Assembly (NCBI GenBank): GCA_018817125.1
Contig: JAHIUN010000009.1
Span: forward strand, 1 to 52,868
Length of the DNA: 52,868 bases
Source: Patescibacteria group bacterium
GTDB lineage: Bacteria > Patescibacteriota > Gracilibacteria > UM-FILTER-43-11
Direction of reading: 5' to 3'
Below are positions 40,504 through 49,420 of this stretch, piece after piece. The position numbers and the translations under genes are program-made. Below the pieces are notes generated by a model. The model saw only the letters and a program-made list of their open reading frames with translations, searched no databases and was not told the DNA's origin. Every line of letters starts with the position of its first letter. Within the stretch, counting starts at the first letter, position 1.

Positions 40504-41349
40504 TTACACCACCTTCAATATCTTCGTATTCAGCTTCTTCGTAAACAGATATGAGATATACAAAAATCCTCCAATAATCCCCGGCACTGCCATAAACGTC
40601 AGATTCTTACCGAATAATTCCAGACTCGTGGTCATATTAAAAATGATGTGAAGAAAGGTGGCCAGGATTATTCCTTCTAGCACCAGTACCTTTTTTTCAT
40701 GTCCGCCGCGTCGTGAAGGACGGGCTTTTAAAATATTCTGACGGATGATATGGAGGCTTAATATTTCGCGATTGATGAAGTCTTTGAGTTCGAAAGTCAG
40801 CAAATGTTTTTTAGAAAAGGGAGTGATCTGTTTCGAGAAGTAGGCGTACGCCCAGATGAGGCCGGCTAAGCCGGAAAAAAGCGTGTGGGCCAGCATTGTT
40901 CCCAGGTTTCGGAAGGCGACCACGTAAACGAAGTTTTCTCCATACAGATTGCTCGAAAGAAAACTGCTCAGGTAAAAAAGGTTTTCCATAAAAGCAAAAC
41001 CCAAAGCGGCTGTGACGGCGTAAACCACTCCGTCGATCAGCTGATTGAACTCCATCCGATGGCGGCTGACCACAAAAATGGCGGCGGACAGTTTTGCCAT
41101 TTCTTCCATAAGAGCAAAAACAATCGTACCCGACAGTCCGCTTAAAAATAAAGGACTTAGGTTGAGCCAGATTATTACATAGCGGAGAAAAATGAATGGA
41201 ATGACCATGGCGATCCCGACTAAAAATGTCTGGGCGATTGCTTTTTTTGGTTCAGGGTCTTTGGCGTCTTTTCTGTAATACAAAACAAGCCAGCCCATCG
41301 CCGGAATAAAGGCGAAGAAGAAGGCGATGGCTAGATTACTTATGTTCAT
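40504..41349 (-). CDS. PrsW-type intramembrane metalloprotease
   Basis: A 281-residue protein with about eight hydrophobic segments. The glutamic-type/CAAX-like signature is complete: E82-E83-x2-K86 in TM (ALMEEMAKLSAA), F120-M-E122-N123 (GFAFMENLFYL), H155 (TMLAHTLFSGLAG) and a later H in TFLHIIFNM. PrsW cleaves anti-sigma factors within the membrane in Bacillus, and related enzymes cleave other small membrane proteins; the substrate here is unknown. It lies 3' of greA, rpoD and dnaG on the same strand, but a palindrome separates it from greA. Confidence 0.9.
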   Translation of the reverse strand: MNISNLAIAFFFAFIPAMGWLVLYYRKDAKDPEPKKAIAQTFLVGIAMVIPFIFLRYVIIWLNLSPLFLSGLSGTIVFALMEEMAKLSAAIFVVSRHRMEFNQLIDGVVYAVTAALGFAFMENLFYLSSFLSSNLYGENFVYVVAFRNLGTMLAHTLFSGLAGLIWAYAYFSKQITPFSKKHLLTFELKDFINREILSLHIIRQNILKARPSRRGGHEKKVLVLEGIILATFLHIIFNMTTSLELFGKNLTFMAVPGIIGGFLYISYLFTKKLNTKILKVV

Positions 41350-41351
41350 AA

Positions 41352-41422
41352 CGAATAGTGGCTCGTATTGTGGCTCGTATTGTAGTTCACTATTCGAGCC
41401 ACCATTCGGTCCACAATACGGA
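41352..41422. repeat. Palindrome built of TCGTATTGTGG / CGAATAGTGG words
   Basis: GAATAGTGGCTCGTATTGTGGC recurs inverted (GCCACCATTCGGTCCACAATACG), with two tandem GGCTCGTATTGT words on the left. It fills the 74-bp gap between the greA stop and the PrsW start. Confidence 0.85.
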
Positions 41423-41423
41423 A

Positions 41424-41912
41424 TTATTTGACCTTAAGCACTTTATATTCGTACACACCGGCCGGCACTTTGACCTTGATCACATCGTTTTTCATTTTGC
41501 CCAGCAGCGCAGAGCCGATAGGGGATTCGTTGGAGATTTTGGATTCAGTTGGATCCGCTTCAGTAGAGCCGACAATAGTGTAAGTCTCCGGATCATCTTT
41601 TTCGGTCAGGTTCTGAACGGTTACTGCGGTGCCGATCTGTACGGTAGCATCTGTGCTCTTTTTTCCTTCTGTGATGATTTCGGCATTGGTAATCATTTTT
41701 TCCAGCTCAATGACTCGACCCTCAATAATAGCCTGTTCGTTTTTCGCCTCTTCATATTCGGAGTTTTCCGAAAGATCCCCATAAGAAATAGCTTCCTTTA
41801 GGCGTTCGGCTACTTCTTTGCGACGGACGCTTTTAAAGTGGTCCAGTTCATCTTTTAGTTTGGTCAGACCTTCTTTGGTTATCAATACTTGTTCGTCTTT
41901 GTTGCTAGGCAT
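41424..41912 (-). CDS. greA: Transcription elongation factor GreA
   Basis: A 162-residue factor that enters the RNA polymerase secondary channel and stimulates cleavage of backtracked RNA. The N-terminal antiparallel coiled coil (LTKEGLTKLKDELDHFKSVRRKEVAERLKEA) carries the tip acidic residues in GDLSENSEYEEAKNEQA. The C-terminal FKBP-like domain follows, with VQNLTEKDDPETYTIVGSTEADP and SPIGSALLGKMKNDVIKVKVP. Length and both domains are standard. It lies just downstream of rpoD. Confidence 0.98.
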   Translation of the reverse strand: MPSNKDEQVLITKEGLTKLKDELDHFKSVRRKEVAERLKEAISYGDLSENSEYEEAKNEQAIIEGRVIELEKMITNAEIITEGKKSTDATVQIGTAVTVQNLTEKDDPETYTIVGSTEADPTESKISNESPIGSALLGKMKNDVIKVKVPAGVYEYKVLKVK

Positions 41913-41915
41913 GTC

Positions 41916-41978
41916 GATTAGATTAAAGATTAAAGATTTAAGATTGTAGATCTGAAATCAGAAATCTGAGGTCAGAAA
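41916..41978. repeat. Reiterated GATTAAA and GAAATCTGA words between rpoD and greA
   Basis: GATTAGATTAAAGATTAAAG is followed by TCTGAAATCAGAAATCTGAGGTCAG: two different short words, each repeated three times in tandem. Unlike the other gaps, the arms are mainly direct repeats, with only local inverted pairing (TCTGAAATCAGA). Confidence 0.75.
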
Positions 41979-41984
41979 TAATAT

Positions 41985-43241
41985 TTATTTATCCTTTATT
42001 TTAATGCTGGTAGGATGGTCACGCAGTTTCTGAAGGATCTTGGCTTCAATCTGGCGGATCCGTTCGCGTGTGACTCCGAATTCCCGTCCCACCTCTTCAA
42101 GAGTATGGCCGATGCCGTCATCCAAGCCGAATCGCATGCGAATGATTTTTTGTTCACGTGGGGAGAGGTATTGGAGCATGGCATGGATATTCTCTTTGAT
42201 GATTTTCCGGTTGGTAGAGTCTGCCGGAGAGATGGCTTCGTCGTCTTCAATAAAGTCTCCCAGCTTACTGTCTTCTTCAGCTCCCACGGGTGCTTCCAGC
42301 GAGATGATATCCTGCGAGATTTTTAAGATGTGACGAACCTTTTTAATATCCATCTGCATTTCAGATGCCAGTTCGTCCACGGTGGGTTCACGACCCAACT
42401 CTTGTAATAGCTGACGTTGGGTATGGGTGAGCTTATTGATGGTTTCTACCATGTGCACCGGAATACGGATCGTTCGGGCCTGGTCAGCAATAGCACGGGT
42501 GATCGCCTGACGTATCCACCAGGTGGCGTAGGTGGAAAATTTAAAACCGCGGTCGGGGTCAAACTTTTCTACCGCGCGGAATAGTCCAATATTTCCCTCC
42601 TGGATTAAATCTAAGAAAGAAAGGCCGCGTCCGATATATTTTTTTGCAATAGAAACCACCAGCCTGAGATTCGCTTCGGCTAGTTTTTGTTTGGCGACCG
42701 GGTCACCTTTGGCGATGCGTTTGGCCAACCGGATTTCTTCGTCAGCTGTCAGCAGATCTACGCGTCCGATTTCGCTTAAATACATCCGTACCGAGTCATT
42801 GGCGATTTCTTTCAGGTTTGCTTGTTTTTTAATCGCTTTTTGTTCGGCCTCTTCGTCTTTTTCATCATCTTCATCCTCTTTGATAGGTTTTTTTTGGTCA
42901 TCTTCTTCAAATTCGTCGATTTCTGTCAAAAGGTCGTCCAGCTCTTCCTCATCAAAGTCTGCGATCGCCCCTTCACTCTTTTCTTTTTTAGCCTTCTCCC
43001 CCCAGATGATATTGTCTTTCACGTCGATGACTTCGATGCCCAGATCCAGAAAAAGAGTGTAGATCTCGTCTAGCAGGATGACATTCTCTTCGATTTCCGG
43101 CATGGCCTTTAAAAGCTCCTGGTGAGTGACAAATTTCTGCTCGCGCCCTTTTTGAATCAGGTGCCGGATCGCCTCAGGGTATTTCGCGAGCGTTTTGTCA
43201 TCGGGCTGCGCGATAAACTTATTTTGGATTTTTTTGGCCAT
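41985..43241 (-). CDS. rpoD: Primary sigma factor (sigma-70)
   Basis: A 418-residue housekeeping sigma factor. A short region 1.1-like N-terminus is followed by an acidic spacer (about 100-140), region 1.2 ([21 protein letters not shown]), region 2 with [28 protein letters not shown] and [15 protein letters not shown] (-10 recognition and melting), region 3 with [16 protein letters not shown], and region 4 with [34 protein letters not shown] (-35 recognition). This full set marks the vegetative factor. dnaG lies 48 bp upstream, a version of the classical macromolecular synthesis order dnaG-rpoD. Confidence 0.98.
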   Translation of the reverse strand: MAKKIQNKFIAQPDDKTLAKYPEAIRHLIQKGREQKFVTHQELLKAMPEIEENVILLDEIYTLFLDLGIEVIDVKDNIIWGEKAKKEKSEGAIADFDEEELDDLLTEIDEFEEDDQKKPIKEDEDDEKDEEAEQKAIKKQANLKEIANDSVRMYLSEIGRVDLLTADEEIRLAKRIAKGDPVAKQKLAEANLRLVVSIAKKYIGRGLSFLDLIQEGNIGLFRAVEKFDPDRGFKFSTYATWWIRQAITRAIADQARTIRIPVHMVETINKLTHTQRQLLQELGREPTVDELASEMQMDIKKVRHILKISQDIISLEAPVGAEEDSKLGDFIEDDEAISPADSTNRKIIKENIHAMLQYLSPREQKIIRMRFGLDDGIGHTLEEVGREFGVTRERIRQIEAKILQKLRDHPTSIKIKDK

Positions 43242-43289
43242 AAGGGGCGCAAATTAAAAAATTAAATAAAGCTTCAGCCAGGTTTTTTG

Positions 43290-45029
43290 TTAGATTCGCT
43301 GTTCCAATTTGGCAATTTCCATTAATCGGTTGAGAAGCAGTTTTGCATCCTGTTTATCTGCAGAGGCGTTTAATTTCACCTGACAATCCCTTTTAGTCGC
43401 TTCAATGTTTTTCCGGTTGATCTGACAGATGAGTTTTCCAGCCTCTTTTTCAATCAGACTCCTGGGAAAGTCGGGATATTTTTCGTCGATAAGAAGATTG
43501 TATATGCTGATATTTTCCCGCTCCTCCTCTGTCAGTTCGGAGAGAACATGTTCTATGTCTATCAGGCTTCCAAGAGTGTACCCTTTTTTAAGAAGGTTGT
43601 AAAACCTTTCTGTATTGGTATCAAACGGTATATTATTGATCAAATTTTCATCCACGATTTTATATATTTCAGGGTAAGTAAAAATAAAACCCAATAAAAA
43701 TTCTTCACGACTGAAAATTCGCTCAATTGGTTTCGTTTCATCGTTCGCTTTTGGACTGTGATAGGTTTCTATTTTCGTGTTTTTCAGGTCGTTCCAAAGG
43801 AAGCGCACATCCGTTTTTAGCTCAATAGCCAGGCGATTAAGGTAAATGCCCTGCTCCACTTCACGTTTATACATCCTGATCAGCGGAAGTAAAAAATCCA
43901 TGATCTGCCGTTTTCCTTCCATGGTCTGTTTGCTGAATCGGGCGAAGGTATAATCGAAATAAAAATCCATTACACTGATTGGGTTTTTGAGAGCGTTTTT
44001 CCAGGCTTCAGGGTTTTTCTGGATGCATTCGTCCGGGTCTTTTCCCTCAGGAATACGGATGATCTGTATGTTCACATCTGCCATTTGGGCCAGCTCGATT
44101 CCGCGGAATGTCGCGTCCATTCCCGCACTATCCTGATCGAAAGCGAAGGCGATGTTTTGAGTGTAGCGTTTAATGAGTTTGAGCTGCTGGGGAGTCAAAG
44201 CCGTTCCGCAGGTAGCGACGGTGTTTTCGTTGCCTGCCTGATGGGCGGCAATCACATCCATATACCCTTCTACAAAGATCGCCAGGTCTTCTTTTTTAAC
44301 CTTGTCCTTTCCCCAATTCAGACCATAAAGCACCAAACTTTTGTTATAGGCTGGAGATTCAGGAGAATTCAGGTATTTCGGCTCTCCGTCACCCATAATC
44401 CGTCCGCTGAATCCCACGGGATTGTCCTGATGGTCGAAAATAGGGAAGATCAGGCGGTTCCGAAAGCGGTCGTAACTGTTTTTGTCTGCAATGGAACGCT
44501 GACTGACCACGGCCGCATCGATTAGCTCTCGGGGTTCAAATCCCTTTTGCAGTAGATAATTTTTAAGCTGGTCAAAAGAATCCGGTGCGAAGCCCAGTTG
44601 GAATTTTTTAACAGCCTCCTCGGTTAACCCTCGTTTCAGGAAATATTCTTTTTTAGCAGGACTCTGTTCCAGTTGCTCCTGAAAAAACCTAACGGACCAT
44701 TGGTTGATCTCGATGGACTTAAGACGTTTATTGTTCAGTTCAGGAAGTTTTTGAGGAAGGGTGACATTGGTTTTTTGCGCCAGGATCTTGACGGCCTCAG
44801 TAAAATCAACATTTTCAATCAGCTGGATAAATTTGAAAATGTCTCCGCCCTGATGACAGCCGAAGCAGTAGGCGATGCCCTTTTCCGGACTCACCATAAA
44901 GCTAGGCGTTTTTTCGCCATGAAACGGGCATAAACCTCTTAAATTCCGGCCGGCTTTTTTCAGCTGAACATAACTGCCGACCAGTTCCTCAATGCCGATG
45001 CGTGCCCTGATTTCTTCAAGATGATCCAT
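43290..45029 (-). CDS. dnaG: DNA primase
   Basis: A 579-residue enzyme that makes RNA primers. The N-terminal zinc finger has C34, H37, C55, C58 (GLCPFHGEKTPSF, YCFGCHQGGD). The toprim catalytic core follows with the acidic motifs LAIFVEGYMDVIAAHQAGN and AFDQDSAGMDA. The C-terminal helicase-binding region is shorter and divergent. The start ATG abuts the palindromic element at 45030. The gene lies between ruvB and rpoD on the same strand. Confidence 0.97.
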   Translation of the reverse strand: MDHLEEIRARIGIEELVGSYVQLKKAGRNLRGLCPFHGEKTPSFMVSPEKGIAYCFGCHQGGDIFKFIQLIENVDFTEAVKILAQKTNVTLPQKLPELNNKRLKSIEINQWSVRFFQEQLEQSPAKKEYFLKRGLTEEAVKKFQLGFAPDSFDQLKNYLLQKGFEPRELIDAAVVSQRSIADKNSYDRFRNRLIFPIFDHQDNPVGFSGRIMGDGEPKYLNSPESPAYNKSLVLYGLNWGKDKVKKEDLAIFVEGYMDVIAAHQAGNENTVATCGTALTPQQLKLIKRYTQNIAFAFDQDSAGMDATFRGIELAQMADVNIQIIRIPEGKDPDECIQKNPEAWKNALKNPISVMDFYFDYTFARFSKQTMEGKRQIMDFLLPLIRMYKREVEQGIYLNRLAIELKTDVRFLWNDLKNTKIETYHSPKANDETKPIERIFSREEFLLGFIFTYPEIYKIVDENLINNIPFDTNTERFYNLLKKGYTLGSLIDIEHVLSELTEEERENISIYNLLIDEKYPDFPRSLIEKEAGKLICQINRKNIEATKRDCQVKLNASADKQDAKLLLNRLMEIAKLEQRI

Positions 45030-45083
45030 AATTCCAATAGAGGACCCAATTGAAGACCCAATGGGGGGTCAAATTGAGGATGA
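45030..45083. repeat. CCAATTGAAGACCC-family element, copy 2
   Basis: TTCCAATAGAGGACCCAAT-TGAAGACCCAAT followed by GGGGGGTC-AAATTGAGGAT. The first 31 bp match the element at the PilW-like gene (22265-22385) with two differences. It is the whole gap between the dnaG start and the ruvB stop, in the same orientation relative to the flanking genes as copy 1. Confidence 0.85.
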
Positions 45084-46118
45084 TTAATAAAACAGATTTT
45101 TTTGGTTTTTATTTTCGATGTATTCGATCTTCAGATGAGCGTAGGCGTTTTCGGTAACGACCCGTCCGCGACTAGTCCTATCCAAAAAACCGACTTGCAT
45201 CAGGTACGGTTCGTACAGATCTTCGATAGTCTCGGTTTCTTCGGCGGTGGCCGCGGCAATGGTATTCAGTCCTACCGGTCCGCCATTGAATTTCTCGATG
45301 ATGGTCAGCAGGATCTTCCGATCGGTGCGGTCGAGGCCGATCACGTCCACGCCGATGGTTTTCAGACTGCTTTTGGCCAGTTCTGTTTCGATTTTTTTCT
45401 TGTCGGCCACCTCTGCGAAATCGCGTACCCGTTTAAGCAGACGATTGGCAATACGGGGGGTGCGCCGGGAACAACGGGCGATTTCCCGGATGGCACCCGG
45501 TTCGATTTCGATGTTCAGGATGGCACTGGAGCGCTTAAGGATGCTTTCGATTTCTGATTCTGTGTAAAAATCCAGTTTATAGATATGGCCGAAGCGGTCC
45601 CGGAGCGGGGAGGATAGCGAACCGGCTTTGGTGGTGGCACCGATCAGGGTGAATTTGGGCAGTTGGATGCGCATGGAGCGTGTGGCCGGCCCTTTTCCTA
45701 TAATAATATCCAGCGCGTAATCTTCCATAGCGCTGTACAAAATCTCCTCCACCTGGGTTTTGATGCGGTGGATCTCGTCGATAAACAGGATATCGTTTTC
45801 TTCAAGATTGCTTAAAATAGAGGCCAGATCACCCTGTTTCTCAATCGCCGGTCCGGAAGTGGTTTTGATATTCGCTCCCATTTCATGAGCCACAATGTTG
45901 GCCAGCGTGGTTTTGCCCAGACCCGGAGGTCCATACAGGAGAATATGTTCAATCGGCTCCTTGCGTTTTTGCGCTGCCTGCATGGCAATTTCCAGCGTTT
46001 TTTTAATATCCATCTGCCCGACGTATTCACTGAGGACTTTTGGGCGCAGAGTCAGGTCGAACTGCTGACTGTCATCGTCCACTTCCTTGGTGGTGATTTG
46101 GTTTTCTCTTTCGATCAT
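45084..46118 (-). CDS. ruvB: Holliday junction branch migration ATPase RuvB
   Basis: A 344-residue AAA+ motor that drives branch migration with RuvA. The ATG at 46118 (MIERENQ) is chosen over an upstream frame extension that adds a hydrophobic, non-conserved 15 residues. Walker A is GPPGLGKT at 63-70, Walker B is [10 protein letters not shown], sensor 1 is [20 protein letters not shown] with the arginine finger region, and the C-terminal winged helix ends with [14 protein letters not shown], which contacts DNA. Upstream, promoter sequence for the divergent gene at 46255 is visible. Confidence 0.98.
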   Translation of the reverse strand: MIERENQITTKEVDDDSQQFDLTLRPKVLSEYVGQMDIKKTLEIAMQAAQKRKEPIEHILLYGPPGLGKTTLANIVAHEMGANIKTTSGPAIEKQGDLASILSNLEENDILFIDEIHRIKTQVEEILYSAMEDYALDIIIGKGPATRSMRIQLPKFTLIGATTKAGSLSSPLRDRFGHIYKLDFYTESEIESILKRSSAILNIEIEPGAIREIARCSRRTPRIANRLLKRVRDFAEVADKKKIETELAKSSLKTIGVDVIGLDRTDRKILLTIIEKFNGGPVGLNTIAAATAEETETIEDLYEPYLMQVGFLDRTSRGRVVTENAYAHLKIEYIENKNQKNLFY

Positions 46119-46192
46119 GGCTCTGAAGTCGCAAATGATTATCAGGACAAATAAGTATAGCAATTATAGTGAGTAAAGGCGATCAATGCAAT

Positions 46193-46221
46193 TTGCTTTT
46201 TTAGTGAAATTTTGGTATAAT
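46193..46221 (+). promoter_or_regulatory. Promoter with TTGGTATAATAAT
   Basis: TTGCTT at 46193-46198, 17 bp, TATAAT at 46216-46221 in TTTTGGTATAATAATTAG; ATG 33 bp further. Nearly the same block as at 14015 and 30514. Confidence 0.8.
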
Positions 46222-46254
46222 AATTAGATTAATTGAACTTATTGAACTAAAAAA

Positions 46255-48027
46255 ATGTTGTTATTTTCCTTCGAACATCCTCAGCCCGAAAATCTGTTTT
46301 ATGGCAAGCGGTTTGTTTTTAAGGATAGGGAGGGGGCTAGTTTATTGCAAGTGAAACATTATGGCGAAAAGATTCCCGGGGCTGAGAAAACCGATGAGCC
46401 GGAGGAAAAAACATTCAAAGGACAGAAAGATTCAGCAGAAGCTTCTGAGGTACCAAAAGAGACTCTTGATAAAAGACCTATTGAAAAATCTGAAAAGGAT
46501 CGTACGAGGCGTATTGAACAAGTGAAACAGGAAGCAAGAAAGGGCAGGGAGACTATTCACAGGCGCCTGGAGCGTTTGGGTGTTTTTAAAAATAAGGCAG
46601 AACGTTTGAAATATGTTGGCAAAGTCCGTGACGCTATTGAGAAACTTAAACCCGACCAATGGTATAAATTTGTAAAAGAGCATCAAATTTATAATGGTGA
46701 TTACCGCCAATGGAATAAGGATTTTTGTGAACTGTTGGGTGGCTCTAAATTATCTCCCGCGGTCCAGCGTAAATATGTGGCCGGCCTGCAGGCGTTTTTA
46801 ACCGGTCGTTTTGCCGAAGCCGCCTCTCCTGTCAAATTTGAATTAAAAGAGGGTAAGCGGATCAACCGTTTTACTTATGTAGACGGCATGCTGGGCGGAT
46901 ACACCGTTAGTGTTTTGGGCGCTTATTTGACCTCTGACCTTTATAATAAGAAAAAGTCTGAATGGAAACGGCTTTATGCGACTTTGAATCCTGAATTCAC
47001 CGCCAAACAAAAAGGGCGCCAGAAAACATTTGATAAAGCTATTTTGCATCTTAAGAGTCAGTTGGTTGCCAAGACGCCTTTGCCTCAAGAATTGACAGGA
47101 GAAAATAAAGATCAAAAGGAAGAGAAAAATTCTCAAAAGCCACCGCAAGAAGAAAAGCGGTCTGAAGAGAGTGCAGTGGAAGAAAAAGAGCAGGAGAAAA
47201 AATTGGAGACGAGCGTTGAAGCGGTTATGAAAAATGTCAATCGTTATGCCAAAAGGGAAGTCCAGCAGGAATTGGATGAATTAAGAAATGAAAATATAGT
47301 CGATTTAAGGGCTATCCACAAAGAAGGGCGTGATCCGGATGCTTTTGGCATACTTACTAATAATAGTTTCGATGACAAAGAATGGTCATGGCCTTATTGG
47401 GCCTATAAAGAATATGAAAACGCTTATGAAGCCTGGGAAGAAAATCAAGATGACCCAGAAACAATCAAGCAAAAAGATAAGGCTTGGTATATATTAAAAG
47501 TATCGGTTGAAGGTGACGCTAAGGCCGGCAAAGAAAGTTATTATCAATTGATTCAGGATCGGTTTAAAGAACTCAGGAAGGAAAAAAAGGAAGAATTAAA
47601 AAAATTATATAAAAAGTATACGTATTTGATCAAACCGGGTGATAGTAATCATGCGCTTTCAAAAGAACTTCCAACAGCCCGCAAGCTTAACAGGGAAATG
47701 AAAAATCTTTTTGGAGAAGATATGCCCTCGGAAGAAATTAAAAATTGGGGAGAATTAATGAAAAGCTTAAAGGATCCTCAATTAGCCGACAGCCTTAAGT
47801 ATCGTATTAGTATGGATGAGGAGACGGTCGTTAAAGAAGTGAATAAGATGATCCGCCTGAATAACAGGAATATCCTGAGGACACATTTGGCAGCTATGGC
47901 TGTAAGATTCAGAGGAGAGCTAGGAAAGGAATTGAAAAGTTTTAAAGATGGATATGAAACCTGGAAAACAGAGTTGTTTATACAAAAGGAAGAGGAGGGT
48001 CCACAAGAAGGAAAGTTAGTATCTTAA
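46255..48027 (+). CDS. Large charged hypothetical protein
   Basis: A 590-residue hydrophilic protein with no signal peptide or membrane helix. After a short ordered start (LLFSFEHPQPENLFYGKRFVF) there is a Lys/Glu-rich linker. A helical domain follows (about 85-190, with LGVFKNKAERLKYVGKVRDAIEKLKPDQWYKFVKEH), then a second segment (about 195-280, FELKEGKRINRFTYVDGMLGGYTVSVLGAYL), another charged linker (about 280-320) and a helical C-terminal half (about 325-580). I recognise no family. The composition resembles the charged proteins at 30566 and 39985, and all three share promoter style. It may be a lineage-specific structural or DNA-associated protein; unproven. Confidence 0.7.
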   Translation: MLLFSFEHPQPENLFYGKRFVFKDREGASLLQVKHYGEKIPGAEKTDEPEEKTFKGQKDSAEASEVPKETLDKRPIEKSEKDRTRRIEQVKQEARKGRETIHRRLERLGVFKNKAERLKYVGKVRDAIEKLKPDQWYKFVKEHQIYNGDYRQWNKDFCELLGGSKLSPAVQRKYVAGLQAFLTGRFAEAASPVKFELKEGKRINRFTYVDGMLGGYTVSVLGAYLTSDLYNKKKSEWKRLYATLNPEFTAKQKGRQKTFDKAILHLKSQLVAKTPLPQELTGENKDQKEEKNSQKPPQEEKRSEESAVEEKEQEKKLETSVEAVMKNVNRYAKREVQQELDELRNENIVDLRAIHKEGRDPDAFGILTNNSFDDKEWSWPYWAYKEYENAYEAWEENQDDPETIKQKDKAWYILKVSVEGDAKAGKESYYQLIQDRFKELRKEKKEELKKLYKKYTYLIKPGDSNHALSKELPTARKLNREMKNLFGEDMPSEEIKNWGELMKSLKDPQLADSLKYRISMDEETVVKEVNKMIRLNNRNILRTHLAAMAVRFRGELGKELKSFKDGYETWKTELFIQKEEEGPQEGKLVS

Positions 48028-48257
48028 TTATTTAATTGATTGTGAAAGGTCGTTAATACTTTTTATAATTCTTGCATTTTTTCGTCTTGCCCTTCACAAT
48101 CTCCATGAGGTCATTAACTGTTTTGGTTCAATAGGGAAACGCTTGAATCACTTGAAAAGTTTTCCACTTTGTTTCACACTTTTTTATGTGATCCATCCTC
48201 ATTTTGTGGCGGTCTTACGACCTTACTTCATTCGGACCGCGTTTCTCGCTGCTTCCT
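48028..48257. other. 230-bp non-coding gap before tRNA-Arg
   Basis: No gene is visible. GATTGTGAA (48038-48046) pairs with TTCACAATC (48093-48101), and the following AGGTCGTTAA / AGGTCATTAA form a direct repeat, so a hairpin with repeated shoulders is possible. A second stem, GCGGTC/GACCGC, lies at about 48211-48240 just upstream of the tRNA. A tRNA promoter must be in this region, but no clear hexamers stand out. Confidence 0.4.
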
Positions 48258-48333
48258 GCCCCAGTAGCTCAGTGGATAGAGCAACAGCCTTCTAAGCTGG
48301 AGGTCGCAAGTTCAATTCTTGCCTGGGGTACCA
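48258..48333 (+). tRNA. tRNA-Arg (TCT)
   Basis: Acceptor GCCCCAG with CTGGGGT, D-arm GCTC...GAGC, anticodon loop CTTCTAA (TCT), T-arm GCAAG-TTCAATT-CTTGC, and encoded CCA. The first acceptor pair is G-T and the outer anticodon-stem pair is mismatched. Confidence 0.96.
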
Positions 48334-48423
48334 TTTTTTAGGTTGCATTTCAGACTTGTGCAAGGTAAGGTTAATCTCCTTTGGATCAGGGCTTAAAAAA
48401 ACCTTGATTTAGGAGGATAGCAT

Positions 48424-48537
48424 ATGTTATATATATCCAGGTTTTTTAAAAAAAATAGCCAACATGTCTTCCATCCGAGTTCGAAATCTGCGAAAAAACT
48501 ACGGGAATACCGAGGCGCTGAAAGGGATATCATTTGA
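48424..48537 (+). CDS. Possible 37-residue leader ORF overlapping the ABC ATPase start
   Basis: An ATG at 48424 stands 8 bp after a strong AGGAGG, the clearest Shine-Dalgarno sequence I see in the window. Its frame runs 37 codons (MLYISRFFKKNSQHVF...) and ends inside the GldA-like gene, out of frame with it. Just upstream, a stem (TCTCCTTTGGATCAGG with CCTTGATTTAGGAGG) can sequester the Shine-Dalgarno sequence. It could be a translated leader that controls or couples the ABC operon, or an accident of sequence. The peptide is basic and resembles nothing known. Confidence 0.3.
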   Translation: MLYISRFFKKNSQHVFHPSSKSAKKLREYRGAERDII

Positions 48538-49417
48538 TGTCGATAAAGGTGAAATTGTCGGTTTTTTAGGGCCAAACGGAGCCGGTAAAACGACGACGAT
48601 GAAGATCCTGACCTGCTACATGGCCGCGGATAATGGCGAGGCGCATGTGTCTGGTCACGATTGTTTTACGGATGATATCGCTGTGCGCCGAAAGATCGGT
48701 TATTTATCCGAAAACAACCCTTTATACAGCGATATGACGGTGGTGGAGTATTTAAGGTATATGGCAGAACTTCACGATACTCCTGCCGATAAAATAAATG
48801 AGCGTATCACCGAGGTGACCGTAGACTGCTCTTTAAACACTAAATTCGGCAGTTCCATCAGCACCCTTTCCAAAGGCTATCGTCAGCGGGTCGGTTTGGC
48901 TGCCGCGCTTATCCATGATCCTGAAATCCTGATTTTAGATGAGCCTACGGTGGGGTTGGATCCGAACCAGATTGTTGAAATAAGAAACCTTATCAAAAAA
49001 CTTTCCAAAGAAAAAACCGTTATTCTCTGCAGTCATATTCTGGCGGAAGTGGAACTGACCTGCAGTCGCATCATCATCATCAGCGATGGCAGGATCGTGG
49101 CGTCCGGCACGCCTGCTGAACTCAGAGGGCTTGTTGAAGGTCATGTGAATTTAAAACTGATTATTCGGGGGGATAAAGAAGCGATAAAGAAGGCCCTCAA
49201 AAAAATACACGGTGTTAAAAAGGTGGATGTTTACAATGTGTCTGAAAAAGGGGCTTTTGGTTATGATCTTGTTACGGCTAAAAACCGGGATCTGCGGGAA
49301 AGGGTGACGAAAGTTATTTTTGATAATGAGTTTCAGCTTCTCGAAATTCACAAAGAGACCATCAGCCTTGAAGAGATCTTTAACGAAGTGACCAAGGGAT
49401 TAAAAACCACAACTTGA
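48464..49417 (+). CDS. ABC transporter ATPase, GldA-like
   Basis: A 317-residue ABC ATPase: Walker A GPNGAGKT at 36-43 (Lys42), Q-loop region near residue 84, signature LSKGYRQR at 135-142, Walker B ILILDEP at 155-161 (Glu160), H-loop in VILCSHILAEVE. The C-terminal ~95 residues form the extra domain typical of GldA/CcmA-type exporters with ABC-2 permeases. It is followed after 3 bp by the permease and then GldG-like and DUF4340 genes, the set known from gliding-motility-type and related export systems. The ATPase should energise the complex at the inner membrane. The cargo is unknown. Confidence 0.93.
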   Translation: MSSIRVRNLRKNYGNTEALKGISFDVDKGEIVGFLGPNGAGKTTTMKILTCYMAADNGEAHVSGHDCFTDDIAVRRKIGYLSENNPLYSDMTVVEYLRYMAELHDTPADKINERITEVTVDCSLNTKFGSSISTLSKGYRQRVGLAAALIHDPEILILDEPTVGLDPNQIVEIRNLIKKLSKEKTVILCSHILAEVELTCSRIIIISDGRIVASGTPAELRGLVEGHVNLKLIIRGDKEAIKKALKKIHGVKKVDVYNVSEKGAFGYDLVTAKNRDLRERVTKVIFDNEFQLLEIHKETISLEEIFNEVTKGLKTTT

Positions 49418-49420
49418 TTT

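Noticed and set aside
42532-43062. 176-codon plus-strand ORF opposite rpoD
   Set aside because: Ser/Phe-rich low-complexity shadow of the acidic region of the sigma factor.
46119-46163. Upstream start for ruvB
   Set aside because: The added hydrophobic residues are not found in RuvB proteins, and MIERENQ is a usual start.
48028-48257. Replication origin or regulatory RNA in the gap before tRNA-Arg
   Set aside because: TTTTCCAC-like words occur, but there are no clustered DnaA boxes and no dnaA/dnaN neighbour.
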